64,000 nucleotides of DNA from Modicisalibacter xianhensis (GTDB lineage: Bacteria; Pseudomonadota; Gammaproteobacteria; Pseudomonadales; Halomonadaceae): NCBI RefSeq assembly GCF_900113605.1, contig NZ_FOPY01000004.1, positions 124,001 through 188,000 of the forward strand. Direction: 5' to 3'. A program made the translations under genes and the position numbers. The notes below the pieces were generated by a model that was not told the origin of the DNA, did not search any database, and worked only from the letters and a program-made list of their open reading frames with translations. Positions 44,399 to 54,570 of this stretch are shown here, one piece after another. Every line of letters begins with the position of its first letter. Position 1 is the stretch's first letter.

Positions 44399-45421
44399 CT
44401 AACTGAGACAACACCGCTGCCAGAGTGATTCCAGCTCTTCTACTTCAGGAAGGGTTTCACCTATCAGTTCGACACGCGAATCGCTGCGCCACACGGTATG
44501 TTCCAGCGACAGGCAGCCCTGACTGCGATTGAGCGTTTTCCAGCCTGACGACGTATGCCATATACCTTTGAGCCGCACCCCGCTGGGCAGGCTGTCGATG
44601 ACACATGTCAGGCGATCTAGATCGAACATATCGCTGGGATGCCAGCGCCAGCCCAGGCTTGTATAGCCGAGCGATTCGCCCTGATCGCGTATCGGCTTGC
44701 CCGGCTCGGGCTGGCGATACTCGAACGTTTCCAGCACCACAGCGGGTTGTTCGATGAGCCGGTGTGATCCAGGACGTGCCACCTCACTCTGCCCATGGCT
44801 CTCAGGCTCAAGGAACTCTTCCATGGACATACGTTGACTTTCGCGTACCCAGCGCTTGGCCGGCCACAAAGTCGCGACATGCTCCCGTGCCGCCTGCAAC
44901 TGCTGCGGCGAGGCAACATCGGTCATCGAGAGCAAGACACCATCGGCCAGTGACAGCTGGTCTCGAAACGTTTCGTGCTGTAGCGCCCTGTCATCCTCCA
45001 TGCGCCGCGGATCAAGAAGCGTGATGACCTCGCTGACCTTCAGGGTGGCCTCGAAGGCCTCGCTACGCAGTAGATCGAGCAACCCAGTAGGATGACCAAG
45101 CCCCGAGGGCTCGATCAGTAGCCGGTCCGGCTGACTGCGATGCAGAAGGTTGACCAGTCCCGCTTGTAGAACAAAGGCCAACTGACAACAGAGGCAGCCA
45201 CCAGGCAACCCCTTGATCACCACATCATCGCGCGTTTCGAAGAGCGCCTGATCGATGCCTACCTGGCCGAATTCGTTGATCAGGATTGCCCAGCGCTCTC
45301 CGGGCGGTTTCTGGCGTATCAATGACTTGATGAAGCTGGTCTTGCCGCTGCCGAGAAAGCCCGTGATGATATGAACGGGAATGGGTTGGCCGAGGGGCCG
45401 GCCGGCGTGTGTACGTGGCAT
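44399..45421 (-). CDS. COG0523 (CobW/YjiA-type) GTPase, probable zinc metallochaperone
   Basis: This 340-residue G3E-family GTPase has Walker A GFLGSGKTS (residues 21-29), the metal-binding CLCC motif (C76-L-C78-C79 in GGCLCCQLAF), EPSGLGHPTGLLDLL around residue 110, the Walker B-like region and the CobW C-terminal domain (residues 240-335). COG0523 proteins deliver metal, often zinc, to client enzymes during limitation. A near-consensus Zur box overlaps its promoter region, which supports a zinc role. No client paralogue lies next to it. Confidence 0.85.
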   Translation of the reverse strand: MPRTHAGRPLGQPIPVHIITGFLGSGKTSFIKSLIRQKPPGERWAILINEFGQVGIDQALFETRDDVVIKGLPGGCLCCQLAFVLQAGLVNLLHRSQPDRLLIEPSGLGHPTGLLDLLRSEAFEATLKVSEVITLLDPRRMEDDRALQHETFRDQLSLADGVLLSMTDVASPQQLQAAREHVATLWPAKRWVRESQRMSMEEFLEPESHGQSEVARPGSHRLIEQPAVVLETFEYRQPEPGKPIRDQGESLGYTSLGWRWHPSDMFDLDRLTCVIDSLPSGVRLKGIWHTSSGWKTLNRSQGCLSLEHTVWRSDSRVELIGETLPEVEELESLWQRCCLS

Positions 45422-45431
45422 GCTGCCTCCA

Positions 45432-45452
45432 TATTGTTACTATATAACAATA
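45432..45452 (-). promoter_or_regulatory. Zur-box-like operator
   Basis: TATTGTTA-CTATA-TAACAATA is an 8-bp perfect inverted repeat, 11 to 31 bases upstream of the GTPase start. The core TGTTACTATATAACA agrees with the Zur consensus core TGTTATANTATAACA except at two positions. It would repress the gene when zinc is plentiful. The assignment is from the sequence alone. Confidence 0.65.
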
Positions 45453-45505
45453 CCAGACACTGCCCCGCCCGTCTGCAGCGACGCCGCCGTGCCATTCAAA
45501 TGATA

Positions 45506-45533
45506 AAAAGGCGCAGTCTGCGCTGCGCCTTTT
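45506..45533 (-). terminator. Intrinsic terminator after ppiD
   Basis: AAAAGGCGCAG and CTGCGCCTTTT form a perfect 11-bp stem with a 6-base loop; on the minus strand a T-run of five follows. It separates ppiD from the Zur-controlled gene. Confidence 0.85.
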
Positions 45534-45563
45534 CATTACCTGGCAAGCCTCATTACCGGGTCG

Positions 45564-47390
45564 TCATAACCGCTCGATTTCCGCACTGTCGCGCAAGTTC
45601 TCGAGCAGTCCTTGTACCGCCGCCTGGGCACGCAAGCGCTCGGCCATCTGCACGATGAAGGCATCGACCTGCCCTTCGGTGGCGGTATCGCCAGCCTCCA
45701 CCCGGGTCAAGGCAATCAAGGCCACGCCCTGCGAAGTCGCAGCCTGGCCATAGACAGGCTGATTGCCTTCGGGTCTGGGCAGTCGGAACGCCTGTTGCAG
45801 AATCGGTTGAGGAACATCGGTTTGCTGCTGTCGTGAAATGCTATCGACCTCCTGCCAGTCGAGTTCCAGCGATTCACCATTACGCAGGGCCTGTGCCATG
45901 TCAGCCGCTCTTTCGCGCAATGCCTCACGAACCTTTTCCTGCTCGACTGCGTTGCGTACCTGGTCTTGCACTTCATCCAAGGACAGCGTTGCCGCCTCGC
46001 GATGGTCAATGACACGCAGCACCATGCGACGCTGCTCGTCGAGTTCGATGACCTCGCTGTTATACCCTTCTTCCAGCACATCCGGCTCGAACGCGGCCGC
46101 CATGACGCCGGGCTCGGCCAGAACGCCTTCGGCCCCCTCCCGGGAAAGCCAGTCGCTTTGCTGCAATGTCAGGCCAAGGTCTTCCGCGATGCTAGCCAGA
46201 TCATCGGCAGCAAAGCTTTCATCGATCAGGCGCTGGGCACGCTCATTGAAGACATCCTGCGCTTTTTCCATGGCGACATCGTCACGCAGCGTGTCACGCA
46301 TTTCCTCGAATGACGGAATATCCAGATCAGTCACCTTGACGAGATGCAAGCCATTGTCGGTTTCGACGATATCCGACACCTGACCGGGCTCCAGGGAAAA
46401 TGCCGCGTCTTCGAAAGCTTCACCGAAGAATCCCCGGTTGATGAAGCCCAGATCGCCTTGGCTATCGGCGGTGGTCTCATCGTCTGAGTAGTCAGCCGCC
46501 AATTCCGCAAAGCTTTCCCCTGCCGCCAACTTGTCCTTTACCTCCTGCAACCGTGCTCGGGCCTCCTCACGGGACCGCTCGTCGCCAAAGGTCACCATGA
46601 TATGGGATACCCGCCGACTGGCCTCGCGGGCACGCTCCTCGTAAGCGCTTCGTAGCGCGTCGTCATCTACCTGAATGTCATCGGCCAGGTTCGCCTGATC
46701 GAGGATCACATAGGCGAGGCGGACCTGCTCAGGCCGGCGGAACTGATCCTGGTTGGCATCGTAATAGGACTGCAACGCGTCCTGAGACACAGCAATGTCC
46801 TGCTGCAGGTCAGCTTGCGTCAGCACATGATAACGAAAACTGCGCGTCTGCCGTTGCAACTCGACGAAGCGCTCACGCTCGCTGTCCAGCATGAACTCAC
46901 TAGTAGCCAGCCCTTGTTGAACTTGTTGCCGAATCAGATCCTCGCGCAACTGCTGACGGAAAGACAGCGGGGTGTAACCGGCACTGGCCAGGCGGTTGCG
47001 AAAGATTTCCTTCGAGAAGTCACCGTTTTGATCCTGGAACTCCTCGAGGTTGACGATCAATTGATCGATCTGGGTCTCGGAAGCATACAGGCCGCCTTCC
47101 TCGGCATACTGATCGAGCACCTCACGCGACACCAATTGCTCAATTACCTGATTCCGCAACTCCCGCTCCTGCTCGGGGGGCACCTGACCGGAGCGAATGG
47201 CGCGCTGAACCTCGATCTCGACCTGCTGGCGAGTGATCGGCTCGCCATTGACCTCGGCAACATTATCACTGCTCGAGGTAAACAGGCCGACCAACGACTC
47301 GATACCGAACAGCGCGAGAGCGACGATGACCGCACCAACGATGACCTTGGCGATCATGCTTTGGGAGCGGTCCCGGATTTGTTGCAGCAT
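45564..47390 (-). CDS. ppiD: Peptidyl-prolyl isomerase / periplasmic folding factor PpiD
   Basis: This is an inner-membrane-anchored chaperone that helps outer-membrane and periplasmic proteins leave the Sec channel. It has an N-terminal membrane helix (MIAKVIVGAVIVALALFGIE), a SurA-like N-domain, and one parvulin domain at about residues 260-365 (VSHIMVTFGD, LAADYSDDETTADSQGDLGF, GLHLVKV). The start MLQQIRDRSQSMIAK (GAGG site) gives 608 residues; the frame is open 24 codons upstream over the hupB terminator. Classic neighbour of hupB and lon. Confidence 0.95.
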   Translation of the reverse strand: MLQQIRDRSQSMIAKVIVGAVIVALALFGIESLVGLFTSSSDNVAEVNGEPITRQQVEIEVQRAIRSGQVPPEQERELRNQVIEQLVSREVLDQYAEEGGLYASETQIDQLIVNLEEFQDQNGDFSKEIFRNRLASAGYTPLSFRQQLREDLIRQQVQQGLATSEFMLDSERERFVELQRQTRSFRYHVLTQADLQQDIAVSQDALQSYYDANQDQFRRPEQVRLAYVILDQANLADDIQVDDDALRSAYEERAREASRRVSHIMVTFGDERSREEARARLQEVKDKLAAGESFAELAADYSDDETTADSQGDLGFINRGFFGEAFEDAAFSLEPGQVSDIVETDNGLHLVKVTDLDIPSFEEMRDTLRDDVAMEKAQDVFNERAQRLIDESFAADDLASIAEDLGLTLQQSDWLSREGAEGVLAEPGVMAAAFEPDVLEEGYNSEVIELDEQRRMVLRVIDHREAATLSLDEVQDQVRNAVEQEKVREALRERAADMAQALRNGESLELDWQEVDSISRQQQTDVPQPILQQAFRLPRPEGNQPVYGQAATSQGVALIALTRVEAGDTATEGQVDAFIVQMAERLRAQAAVQGLLENLRDSAEIERL

Positions 47391-47424
47391 GCTGGCCTCA
47401 AATGCTGTTTGTTGAAATAAAAAA

Positions 47425-47446
47425 GCGCATCGCTTACGCGATGCGC
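47425..47446 (-). terminator. Intrinsic terminator of hupB
   Basis: GCGCATCGC pairs with GCGATGCGC around TTAC/GTAA; on the minus strand TTTTTTATTT follows. It ends about 120 bases past the hupB stop. Confidence 0.85.
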
Positions 47447-47567
47447 CTGGCAGCAGGGACATGGTTGGCAGCTAACCGGCAAGGTGGGGTGACCAATCAC
47501 ATGGGTTGATCATCAGCGCCCTGATGTCACTGCCAGGCCCCGCGTCTATACCCGGGACGTCAGGAAA

Positions 47568-47840
47568 TCAGTTGACCGAATCCTTGAGCGCCTTGCCAGC
47601 CTTGAAGCTGGGCACCTTGGCTGCGCTGATGTTGATCGGCTCACCAGTCTGGGGGTTGCGGCCAGTGCGTGCAGCGCGCTCCTTGACGGTAAAGGTACCG
47701 AAGCCGACCAAGGCAACGGAGTCGCCCTTCTTCAGGCTATCGGTAACGGACTCGATCATCGCATCCAACGCGCGGCTTGCAGCTGCCTTGGGAATGTCGG
47801 CAGATGCAGCGATGGCTTCGATCAGCTCGGATTTATTCAC
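47568..47840 (-). CDS. hupB: DNA-binding protein HU-beta
   Basis: Histone-like nucleoid protein, 90 residues: [80 protein letters not shown]. The GxGTFxxxxRxxRxGRNPQTG motif is complete. Its position between lon and ppiD is conserved in gammaproteobacteria. Confidence 0.98.
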   Translation of the reverse strand: MNKSELIEAIAASADIPKAAASRALDAMIESVTDSLKKGDSVALVGFGTFTVKERAARTGRNPQTGEPINISAAKVPSFKAGKALKDSVN

Positions 47841-47921
47841 ACTTCACCCCTTGACTGTTTCGGAAATTACTGAAAATCGGCGCTTCTTTAGGGCGGCTTA
47901 CGCGATCACAGCAAAGCGCAA

Positions 47922-47951
47922 TTTATAGCAATGCGACAAAACTTCTGTCAA
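47922..47951 (-). promoter_or_regulatory. Sigma-70 promoter of hupB
   Basis: On the minus strand TTGACA is followed 18 bases later by TATAAA, a near-perfect housekeeping promoter, 82 bases upstream of the hupB start. Confidence 0.8.
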
Positions 47952-47972
47952 GCAACCTTCGGCGCCAAGCCC

Positions 47973-48004
47973 CGCCATAACGGGGTTTACACCCCATTAT
48001 GGCG
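47973..48004 (-). other. Long hairpin between lon and hupB
   Basis: CGCCATAACGGGGT and ACCCCATTATGGCG pair with a single mismatch around TTAC, forming a 14-bp stem. It lies 13 bases after the lon stop. There is no T-run, so it may be a transcript-stabilising structure or a rho-helped end. Confidence 0.5.
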
Positions 48005-48016
48005 CATTAAAACCCG

Positions 48017-50425
48017 TTAGTGCGTGCTGACCATCGTATGCGAAGAAGCCGCTTCATCGGGACGATTATCATCACTGGACACGTCGGAAGGATCAACCAA
48101 CGCTATATCGAGAACTTCATCAATCCAACGCACGGGACGAATGTCCAAGGCACTGGTGATGTTGTCGGGAACTTCCTTGAGATCGCGGCGGTTCTCTTCA
48201 GGAATAAGTACGATCTTTATACCACCCCGCCTTGCCGCCAGCAATTTCTCCTTTAGCCCACCGATCGGCAACACTTCACCGCGCAGGTTGACTTCACCGG
48301 TCATGGCGACATCGCAACGCACCGGACGTTCGGTGTAGGCAGAGACCATGGCAGTGACCATGGCAATGCCTGCACTGGGGCCATCCTTGGGGGTGGCGCC
48401 CTCGGGGACGTGAATGTGCAGATCCTCCTTTTCGAAGCGTTCGGGATCGATGCCCATGGGAACCGCACGTGCACGCACCACGGTGTGCGCTGCATCAACC
48501 GATTCCTTCATCACGTTGCCCAGAGACCCCGTCTTGTTCAGGCGTCCCTTGCCCGGCGTGACTACCGATTCGATATTGAGCAATTCGCCGCCGACCGATG
48601 TCCAGGCCAGGCCGGTCACCCGCCCCACTTGATGCTCCTGGTCGGCCAGGCCATAGCTATAGCGTCTGACACCTGCATAGGACTCGATATCGTCGGCCGC
48701 CAGCGTCTGCGCGGCCTGGGCGCCTTGCTTGCTCTCCGCCTCGACACGCTCGCGGAGCACCTTGCGGCACACCTTGGCGATCTGTCGCTCGAGCTCGCGT
48801 ACCCCCGCCTCGCGGGTATAGTAGCGGATGAGCTCAAGTATCGCCTCATCGGACATCGCCAGCTCATCGTCCTTGAGACCATTGGCCTTGAGCTGCTTGG
48901 GCAGCAGGTAGCGCTTGGCGATGGCGAGCTTCTCGTCCTCGGTATAGCCGGGCAGGCGGATGATCTCCATGCGATCGAGCAGCGGACCGGGAATGTTCAT
49001 CGAGTTGGCGGTACAGATGAACATCACATCGGAAAGGTCGTAGTCGAGCTCAAGATAATGATCGCTGAACTTGTCGTTCTGCTCGGGGTCGAGCACTTCG
49101 AGCAGCGCCGATGCCGGGTCGCCACGATGATCCATGCCGATCTTGTCGACTTCGTCGAGCAGGAACAATGGGTTTTTCACGCCGGCCTTGCTCATGCGCT
49201 GGATCAGCTTGCCCGGTAGTGAACCGATGTAGGTACGACGATGACCGCGGATTTCCGACTCGTCCCTGACACCGCCCAAGGCCAGACGCACATACTTGCG
49301 ATTGGTCGCGCGCGCGATCGACTGCCCCAGTGACGTCTTGCCGACCCCCGGGGGGCCGACAAGGCAAAGCACCGGCCCCTTGAGCTTCTTGACACGTTTC
49401 TGCACGGCCAGGTACTCGAGAATGCGCTCCTTGACCTCTTCAAGGCCATAGTGATCCTCGTCGAGTACCGACACGGCATGCGGCAGGTCGTGCTTGACAC
49501 GCGTGCGCTTCTTCCATGGCACCGACACCAACCAGTCCAGGTAAGAACGTACGACGGTCGCCTCGGCCGAGGTCGGTGCCATCATCTTGAGCTTGCTCAG
49601 CTCCTGATTGGCTTTTTCGGCCGCCTCGGCAGGCATGCCGGATTCCTTGATCAGCTTCTCGTACTTGTCGGCCTCGTTGGGAACATTCTCGAGCTCCCCC
49701 ATCTCCTTCTGGATGGCCTTCATCTGCTCGTTCAGGTAGTACTCGCGCTGCGACTTTTCCATCTGGTCCTTGACGCGCGAGCGGATCCGCTTTTCCACCT
49801 GAAGCAGGTCGATTTCGGATTCGATCAATGCCATCAGATGCTCGATGCGGTCACGCACGCGATCCATCTCGAGCAGTTCCTGCTTGTCGCCGATCTTGAG
49901 CGACAGATGGGCACAGATGGTATCGACGAGCCGACTGGGATCCTCGATACCCTGCAAGGAGCTGAGCACCTCGTTGGGGACTTTCTTGGACAGCTTGACG
50001 TACTGCTCGAACTGGTTGAGCAATACACGCACCAGCGATTCCTGCTCGCGCTCGGAAAGCGGCTGGCTCTCGCGCATGACGATATCGGCGACGCTATATC
50101 CCGACTCGGCAAGGCCCACATGACGCACGTCGGCACGCGACGTCCCTTCGATGAGTACCTTGACAGTACCGTCAGGCAACTTGAGCAGTTGCACGATTTC
50201 CGCCACGGTGCCGACCGAGAACAGATCTTCCGTGCCAGGATCGTCCTGCCCGGCCTCACGCTGGGCTACCAGCAGCACACGCTTGTCGGCATCCATGGCC
50301 GCTTCGAGGGCCTGGATGGACTTTTCACGCCCTACGAAGAGGGGAATGACCATCTGCGGGTAGACGACAACATCCCGCAATGGGAGAAGGGGCAGACTCA
50401 GTGTCTGTTCGGCGTTCTGCTGCAT
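48017..50425 (-). CDS. lon: ATP-dependent protease Lon
   Basis: Cytosolic quality-control protease, 802 residues from the GAGGAA-preceded ATG ([21 protein letters not shown]); the open frame upstream is not typical. It has the N-domain, coiled coil, AAA+ module (Walker [16 protein letters not shown], Walker [13 protein letters not shown]) and the C-terminal protease with the catalytic serine in [11 protein letters not shown] and lysine in [17 protein letters not shown]. Transcribed downstream of clpX, with a possible heat-shock promoter upstream. Confidence 0.98.
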   Translation of the reverse strand: MQQNAEQTLSLPLLPLRDVVVYPQMVIPLFVGREKSIQALEAAMDADKRVLLVAQREAGQDDPGTEDLFSVGTVAEIVQLLKLPDGTVKVLIEGTSRADVRHVGLAESGYSVADIVMRESQPLSEREQESLVRVLLNQFEQYVKLSKKVPNEVLSSLQGIEDPSRLVDTICAHLSLKIGDKQELLEMDRVRDRIEHLMALIESEIDLLQVEKRIRSRVKDQMEKSQREYYLNEQMKAIQKEMGELENVPNEADKYEKLIKESGMPAEAAEKANQELSKLKMMAPTSAEATVVRSYLDWLVSVPWKKRTRVKHDLPHAVSVLDEDHYGLEEVKERILEYLAVQKRVKKLKGPVLCLVGPPGVGKTSLGQSIARATNRKYVRLALGGVRDESEIRGHRRTYIGSLPGKLIQRMSKAGVKNPLFLLDEVDKIGMDHRGDPASALLEVLDPEQNDKFSDHYLELDYDLSDVMFICTANSMNIPGPLLDRMEIIRLPGYTEDEKLAIAKRYLLPKQLKANGLKDDELAMSDEAILELIRYYTREAGVRELERQIAKVCRKVLRERVEAESKQGAQAAQTLAADDIESYAGVRRYSYGLADQEHQVGRVTGLAWTSVGGELLNIESVVTPGKGRLNKTGSLGNVMKESVDAAHTVVRARAVPMGIDPERFEKEDLHIHVPEGATPKDGPSAGIAMVTAMVSAYTERPVRCDVAMTGEVNLRGEVLPIGGLKEKLLAARRGGIKIVLIPEENRRDLKEVPDNITSALDIRPVRWIDEVLDIALVDPSDVSSDDNRPDEAASSHTMVSTH

Positions 50426-50633
50426 CGCAGACAGTTCCTCACGATTCGAATGTTTGGACACCAGGGCAACCTGGCTTGGCGGTTCGCAGCCGGCGAGAAC
50501 GAAGGGACAGGACACTGATCGGTCCTGACCGGGTATACCGACCCAGATGCGTATCAGCCGGAACCGAGTAAAACGATCTCCTCAGTCAGCCAGGTCAGGA
50601 TCTCCTAGCGCAGCAATCAACTATTGAGACAAG

Positions 50634-50661
50634 ATGTGGGGGCGAAAGTGTCACTTTACAA
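50634..50661 (-). promoter_or_regulatory. Possible sigma-32 promoter of lon
   Basis: On the minus strand TTGTAAA is followed by about 12-13 bases and CCCCCACAT, resembling the heat-shock consensus CTTGAA-N13/14-CCCCATnT with mismatches in both boxes. Position 210 bases upstream of the lon start is acceptable. Confidence 0.4.
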
Positions 50662-50704
50662 CCGCCGAGTGACGATGGCTTCCCGCTGCCTAACATACGA
50701 AAAG

Positions 50705-50723
50705 GGGGCCATGACGGCCCCCT
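50705..50723 (-). terminator. Terminator after clpX
   Basis: GGGGGCC and GGCCCCC form a 7-bp GC stem with a five-base loop, followed on the minus strand by TTTT, 18 bases beyond the clpX stop. Confidence 0.75.
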
Positions 50724-50740
50724 CCCGAACGGGATGAGCT

Positions 50741-52018
50741 TCAACCATCCTTGTTCGCGACCTTGCTCTCTTCCTGGGTGGAATAGATGAGCAGCGGATC
50801 GCTTTCACCGGAGATCACCGACTCGTCGATGACCACCTTGGTGACGCCTTCCAGCGAAGGCACTTCATACATTGTGTCGAGCAGCACGGACTCGAGAATC
50901 GAACGCAGGCCACGAGCCCCGGTCTTGCGAGCCATAGCCTTGCGGGCAACGGCACGCAACGCATCCTCGCGGAAGTCGAGTTCGACGTTCTCCATTTCGA
51001 AGAGCTTCGCGTACTGCTTGACCAGCGAATTCTTGGGCTCGGTCAGAATCTGAACGAGCGCTTCCTCGCTGAGTTCTGTCAGGGTGGCAATAACCGGCAG
51101 GCGACCAACGAACTCTGGAATCAGGCCGAACTTGACCAGATCCTCGGGTTCGACGTCGGCCAACACATCACCCACACCCTTGTTGGAGTCCTTGCTCTTG
51201 ACGGTGGCATTGAAGCCGATACCGCCCTTCTCGGCGCGATCGCGAATCACCTTGTCCAGCCCGGCGAAAGCCCCGCCGACGATGAACAGGATATTGCCGG
51301 TATCGACCTGCAGGAACTCCTGCTGCGGGTGCTTTCGGCCACCTTGCGGCGGTACCGATGCCGTAGTGCCCTCGATCAGTTTGAGCAGCGCCTGCTGTAC
51401 ACCCTCGCCCGAGACGTCTCGAGTGATCGACGGGTTGTCGGACTTGCGCGAAATCTTGTCGATCTCATCGATGTAGACGATGCCGCGCTGCGCCTTCTCG
51501 ACATCGTAGTCGCACTTCTGCAGCAGCTTCTGAATGATGTTCTCGACATCCTCGCCGACATAACCCGCTTCCGTCAGGGTCGTTGCATCGGCGATGGTGA
51601 AGGGCACATTGAGCAGGCGAGCCAAGGTTTCGGCCAGCAACGTCTTGCCGCTGCCGGTCGGCCCGATCAGCAGGATGTTGGACTTGCCCAACTCGACCTC
51701 GTCACCCTTCACACCAGCGCGCAGGCGCTTGTAGTGGTTGTACACCGCTACGGACAACACCATCTTGGCGCGATCCTGCCCGATCACGTAGTCGTCGAGT
51801 GTGTCGCGAATCTCGCGCGGGGCCGGCAGGCGATCCTCGTCGCCTTCAGCGTCGGCCTCCAGGACTTCCTCGCGAATGATGTCGTTGCACAAGTCGACAC
51901 ACTCGTCGCAGATATAGACGGAAGGACCTGCGATCAGCTTGCGCACCTCGTTCTGGTTCTTGCCGCAGAACGAGCAGTACAGCAGCTTACCCTCGTCTTT
52001 GCCTTTGCCGTCGGCCAT
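50741..52018 (-). CDS. clpX: ClpXP unfoldase ClpX
   Basis: ATP-driven unfoldase that feeds ClpP. It has an N-terminal C4 zinc finger ([28 protein letters not shown]), Walker [16 protein letters not shown], pore loop AGYVGEDVE, Walker [10 protein letters not shown] and the ClpP-binding IGF-type loop region. 425 residues from [11 protein letters not shown]. It lies downstream of clpP; the gap of 66 bases lets both be transcribed together. Confidence 0.98.
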   Translation of the reverse strand: MADGKGKDEGKLLYCSFCGKNQNEVRKLIAGPSVYICDECVDLCNDIIREEVLEADAEGDEDRLPAPREIRDTLDDYVIGQDRAKMVLSVAVYNHYKRLRAGVKGDEVELGKSNILLIGPTGSGKTLLAETLARLLNVPFTIADATTLTEAGYVGEDVENIIQKLLQKCDYDVEKAQRGIVYIDEIDKISRKSDNPSITRDVSGEGVQQALLKLIEGTTASVPPQGGRKHPQQEFLQVDTGNILFIVGGAFAGLDKVIRDRAEKGGIGFNATVKSKDSNKGVGDVLADVEPEDLVKFGLIPEFVGRLPVIATLTELSEEALVQILTEPKNSLVKQYAKLFEMENVELDFREDALRAVARKAMARKTGARGLRSILESVLLDTMYEVPSLEGVTKVVIDESVISGESDPLLIYSTQEESKVANKDG

Positions 52019-52084
52019 TCGCGTACCTCTTTCCAAAGGCGACCTTGACGGCCGCCAGGATATGCATGGTTTACAATTACGCTA

Positions 52085-52705
52085 TCAGGATGCCGGGCGC
52101 TTATCCAGCACGGCATCGATGAGGCCATATTCCACTGCCTGATTGCCGTCCATGAAGTTGTCACGGTCGGTATCCTTGGCAATCGTCTCGATGTCCTGTC
52201 CAGTATGATCGGCCAGAATCCGATTCAGTTTATGGCGGATATTGAGAATCTCTCGAGTATGGATCTCGATATCCGAGGCCTGCCCCTGGTATCCGCCAAG
52301 CGGCTGGTGAATCATCATCCGTGAATTGGGCAGACAGAAGCGCTTGTCCTTCGCACCGCCAGCCAATAGCAGCGCACCCATGCTGGCCGCTTGACCGATG
52401 CAAACAGTCGAGACATCGGGCTTGACGAACTGCATGGTGTCATAGATGGACATGCCCGCCGTCACGGAGCCACCGGGCGAGTTGATGTACAGGTGGATGT
52501 CCTTGTCCGGATTTTCGGACTCGAGGAACAACAGCTGCGCCACGACCAGGTTGGCCATGTAGTCTTCCACCGGACCCACCAGGAAGATCACACGTTCCTT
52601 GAGCAGGCGCGAGTAAATATCGTAGGCCCGCTCACCGCGTGCGCTCTGCTCGACCACCATGGGGACCAGACCGCCGGCGTTTTGAATATCGAACTCGTTG
52701 CCCAT
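52085..52705 (-). CDS. clpP: ATP-dependent Clp protease proteolytic subunit ClpP
   Basis: Serine protease forming the double-heptamer chamber. The catalytic serine is in [14 protein letters not shown] and the histidine in [34 protein letters not shown] is intact. 206 residues, as in the enteric enzyme. Set between tig and clpX in the usual order. Confidence 0.98.
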   Translation of the reverse strand: MGNEFDIQNAGGLVPMVVEQSARGERAYDIYSRLLKERVIFLVGPVEDYMANLVVAQLLFLESENPDKDIHLYINSPGGSVTAGMSIYDTMQFVKPDVSTVCIGQAASMGALLLAGGAKDKRFCLPNSRMMIHQPLGGYQGQASDIEIHTREILNIRHKLNRILADHTGQDIETIAKDTDRDNFMDGNQAVEYGLIDAVLDKRPAS

Positions 52706-52773
52706 TGCGTGACTACCTTAATCCGGTGATTTGTAACGTGATGCCTTGCTTACCTAGCCAGGCACATGACTAT

Positions 52774-52795
52774 CGACCCGGCCGGAGCCGGGTCG
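52774..52795 (-). terminator. Hairpin between tig and clpP
   Basis: CGACCCGGC and GCCGGGTCG form a perfect 9-bp stem with a four-base loop 26 bases after the tig stop. No T-run follows on the minus strand, so partial attenuation between tig and clpP is more likely than full termination. Confidence 0.55.
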
Positions 52796-52820
52796 TTCAG
52801 TCAACCTGCAGGACGCTGTA

Positions 52821-54176
52821 TCAGGCTTGCTGTGAAGCCGCCTCATCCTCATCGGCGTCTTCCTCGGCACCCTGCTGCTGAGCTGCCTGCAGCGCCTGCT
52901 CGTAGGACATCTCGACGTCTTTAACCTGTGCCTGCTCGAGAAGCTTGTCAACCGCCTTCTCTTCGAGAACGGCAGACTTGACCTGATTCTTCATCTGCTC
53001 GTCCTTGAGGTAATACTCGATCACCTGCTCGGGCTGCTGGTACTGCTGAGCGAGTTCTTCGACCTTGGCCTTGATCTCATCGTCGCTGGCGTCCAGTTCG
53101 TTCACCTTGATGACCTCGGCCAGCAGCAGTCCGACCTGAACACGACTCTTGGCCTGATCCGCAAAAAGCTCGTCGGGCAGTTGCGACACGTCGAAGTCAT
53201 CCCCCAGGCCAAACTGCTGGGCAGCCTGACGCTTGAGCGCGTCGGTTTCCTGGCTGATCAGGGAAGCCGGCACCGGAATGTCATTGGCCTGCTTCAGGGC
53301 GTCCAGGGCCTGTTGCTTGACGCGGTTGTCGACCGCCTGCTTGACCTCACGCTCCATGTTCTTGCGCACTTCGGCACGGAACTTGTCGAGGTCGCCATCC
53401 TCGACACCGAATTGCTTGACGAACTCGGCATCGATTTCCGGCAACTGCTGGGCGTTTACCTGATGCACCTTGACCTTGAACGTCGCTTCCTGACCGGCCA
53501 AATGCTCGGCCTGGTAGTCTTCCGGGAAAGTGACCTTGATTTCGCTCTCGTCACCGGCCTTGACGCCGACCAGCTGGTCCTCGAAGCCAGGAATGAAGCT
53601 ATTGGAGCCGAGGACGAGCTCGTGCCCTTCGGCTTCGCCGCCTTCAAACGGCTCATCGCCCAGGAAGCCCTTGAAATCGATCTTGACCTGATCGCCGGAT
53701 TCCGCAGCGCGGTCAACTACTTCCCACTTAGCATTCTGCTTGCGCAGGGTCTCGATCATCTGATCGATATCCGCATCGTTGACGCTGGCCACCGGACGCT
53801 CGATCTCGCTACCCTCAATGGATGCCAGGTCGAACTCCGGATAGACTTCCAGCGTAGCAACGAACTCGAGATCCTTGCCCGTCTCGTTGACGGTCGGCTC
53901 GATCGAGGGGTAACCCGCCGGATTCAGGCTCTGCTCGGTGATTGCCCTGACGTAGTGCTGACGCATCAGTTCGCCCACCACTTCATTACGCACGTCGCGA
54001 CCGTAGCGCTGCTTCACCACTGCCATCGGCACCCGCCCCTGGCGGAAGCCGTTGAGACGAATGTTCTTGGCGGTGTCCTTGAGACGGGCGGCGACGGCCT
54101 CATCGACTTCATTGGACGGCACCTGCACGGTGACGCGGCGCTCGATCTGTGAAGTCGTTTCGACGGAAACTTGCAT
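52821..54176 (-). CDS. tig: Trigger factor
   Basis: Ribosome-bound chaperone. The N-terminal ribosome-binding domain has NGFRQGRVPMAVVKQRYG (the GFRxGxxP signature), a middle FKBP-type isomerase domain (GDQVKIDFKGFLGDEPFEGG) and a C-terminal helical arm. It is 451 residues, slightly longer than the enteric 432 because of an acidic alanine/glutamate tail (QQGAEEDADEDEAASQQA), a feature that would fit an acidic halophile proteome. Confidence 0.98.
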   Translation of the reverse strand: MQVSVETTSQIERRVTVQVPSNEVDEAVAARLKDTAKNIRLNGFRQGRVPMAVVKQRYGRDVRNEVVGELMRQHYVRAITEQSLNPAGYPSIEPTVNETGKDLEFVATLEVYPEFDLASIEGSEIERPVASVNDADIDQMIETLRKQNAKWEVVDRAAESGDQVKIDFKGFLGDEPFEGGEAEGHELVLGSNSFIPGFEDQLVGVKAGDESEIKVTFPEDYQAEHLAGQEATFKVKVHQVNAQQLPEIDAEFVKQFGVEDGDLDKFRAEVRKNMEREVKQAVDNRVKQQALDALKQANDIPVPASLISQETDALKRQAAQQFGLGDDFDVSQLPDELFADQAKSRVQVGLLLAEVIKVNELDASDDEIKAKVEELAQQYQQPEQVIEYYLKDEQMKNQVKSAVLEEKAVDKLLEQAQVKDVEMSYEQALQAAQQQGAEEDADEDEAASQQA

Positions 54177-54270
54177 GAAAGGTCCTCTACCGACTGGGGG
54201 CGTTTGAAAATGCGTTCAAAGGGGAGGATTTTAAGAATCCCGGCACGCGCTGGCAAGCACGTCATGCGGC

Positions 54271-54300
54271 TGTATATGGGGACACCCGAAGGATTTACAA
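54271..54300 (-). promoter_or_regulatory. Possible sigma-70 promoter of tig
   Basis: On the minus strand TTGTAA, 18 bases, TATACA lies about 95 bases upstream of tig and downstream of the tRNA genes. The rest of the 290-base tig-tRNA gap holds GC-rich repeats of CAGCAAC/GTTGCAG and no gene. Confidence 0.4.
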
Positions 54301-54465
54301 GAGCAACGACAAAAACCACACTGCAGCAACGCTGTTAGCGTCGAAAACGGTTGCACTGCAACAGCGGCAGCAAGCCAAGCGAGCGAGGCAAGACGAGAAA
54401 ACGACCACCAAATGGCAGCGGTAAGCACAAGAGGGAATAATAGAGGAGAAACAAGATCGAAGAAA

Positions 54466-54541
54466 TGGGGTGGATGATGGGGATCGAACCCACGACCACC
54501 GGAGCCACAATCCGGGGCTCTACCACTGAGCTACATCCACC
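54466..54541 (-). tRNA. tRNA-His(GTG), copy 2 in transcription order
   Basis: A 76-nt tRNA read on the minus strand. Acceptor GTGGATG pairs with CATCCAC, with an encoded G-1 opposite C73 as required for histidine identity. The anticodon loop TTGTGGC gives GTG. The T loop GTTCGAT is standard and CCA is encoded. It is identical to the copy at 54571-54646, 29 bases away. Confidence 0.95.
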
Positions 54542-54570
54542 ACTTCTTCAAAAAAACAAGGCAGGCGACA

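Noticed and set aside
53181-54152. Plus-strand open frame opposite tig
   Set aside because: Shadow of trigger factor; leucine/aspartate-rich antisense composition.
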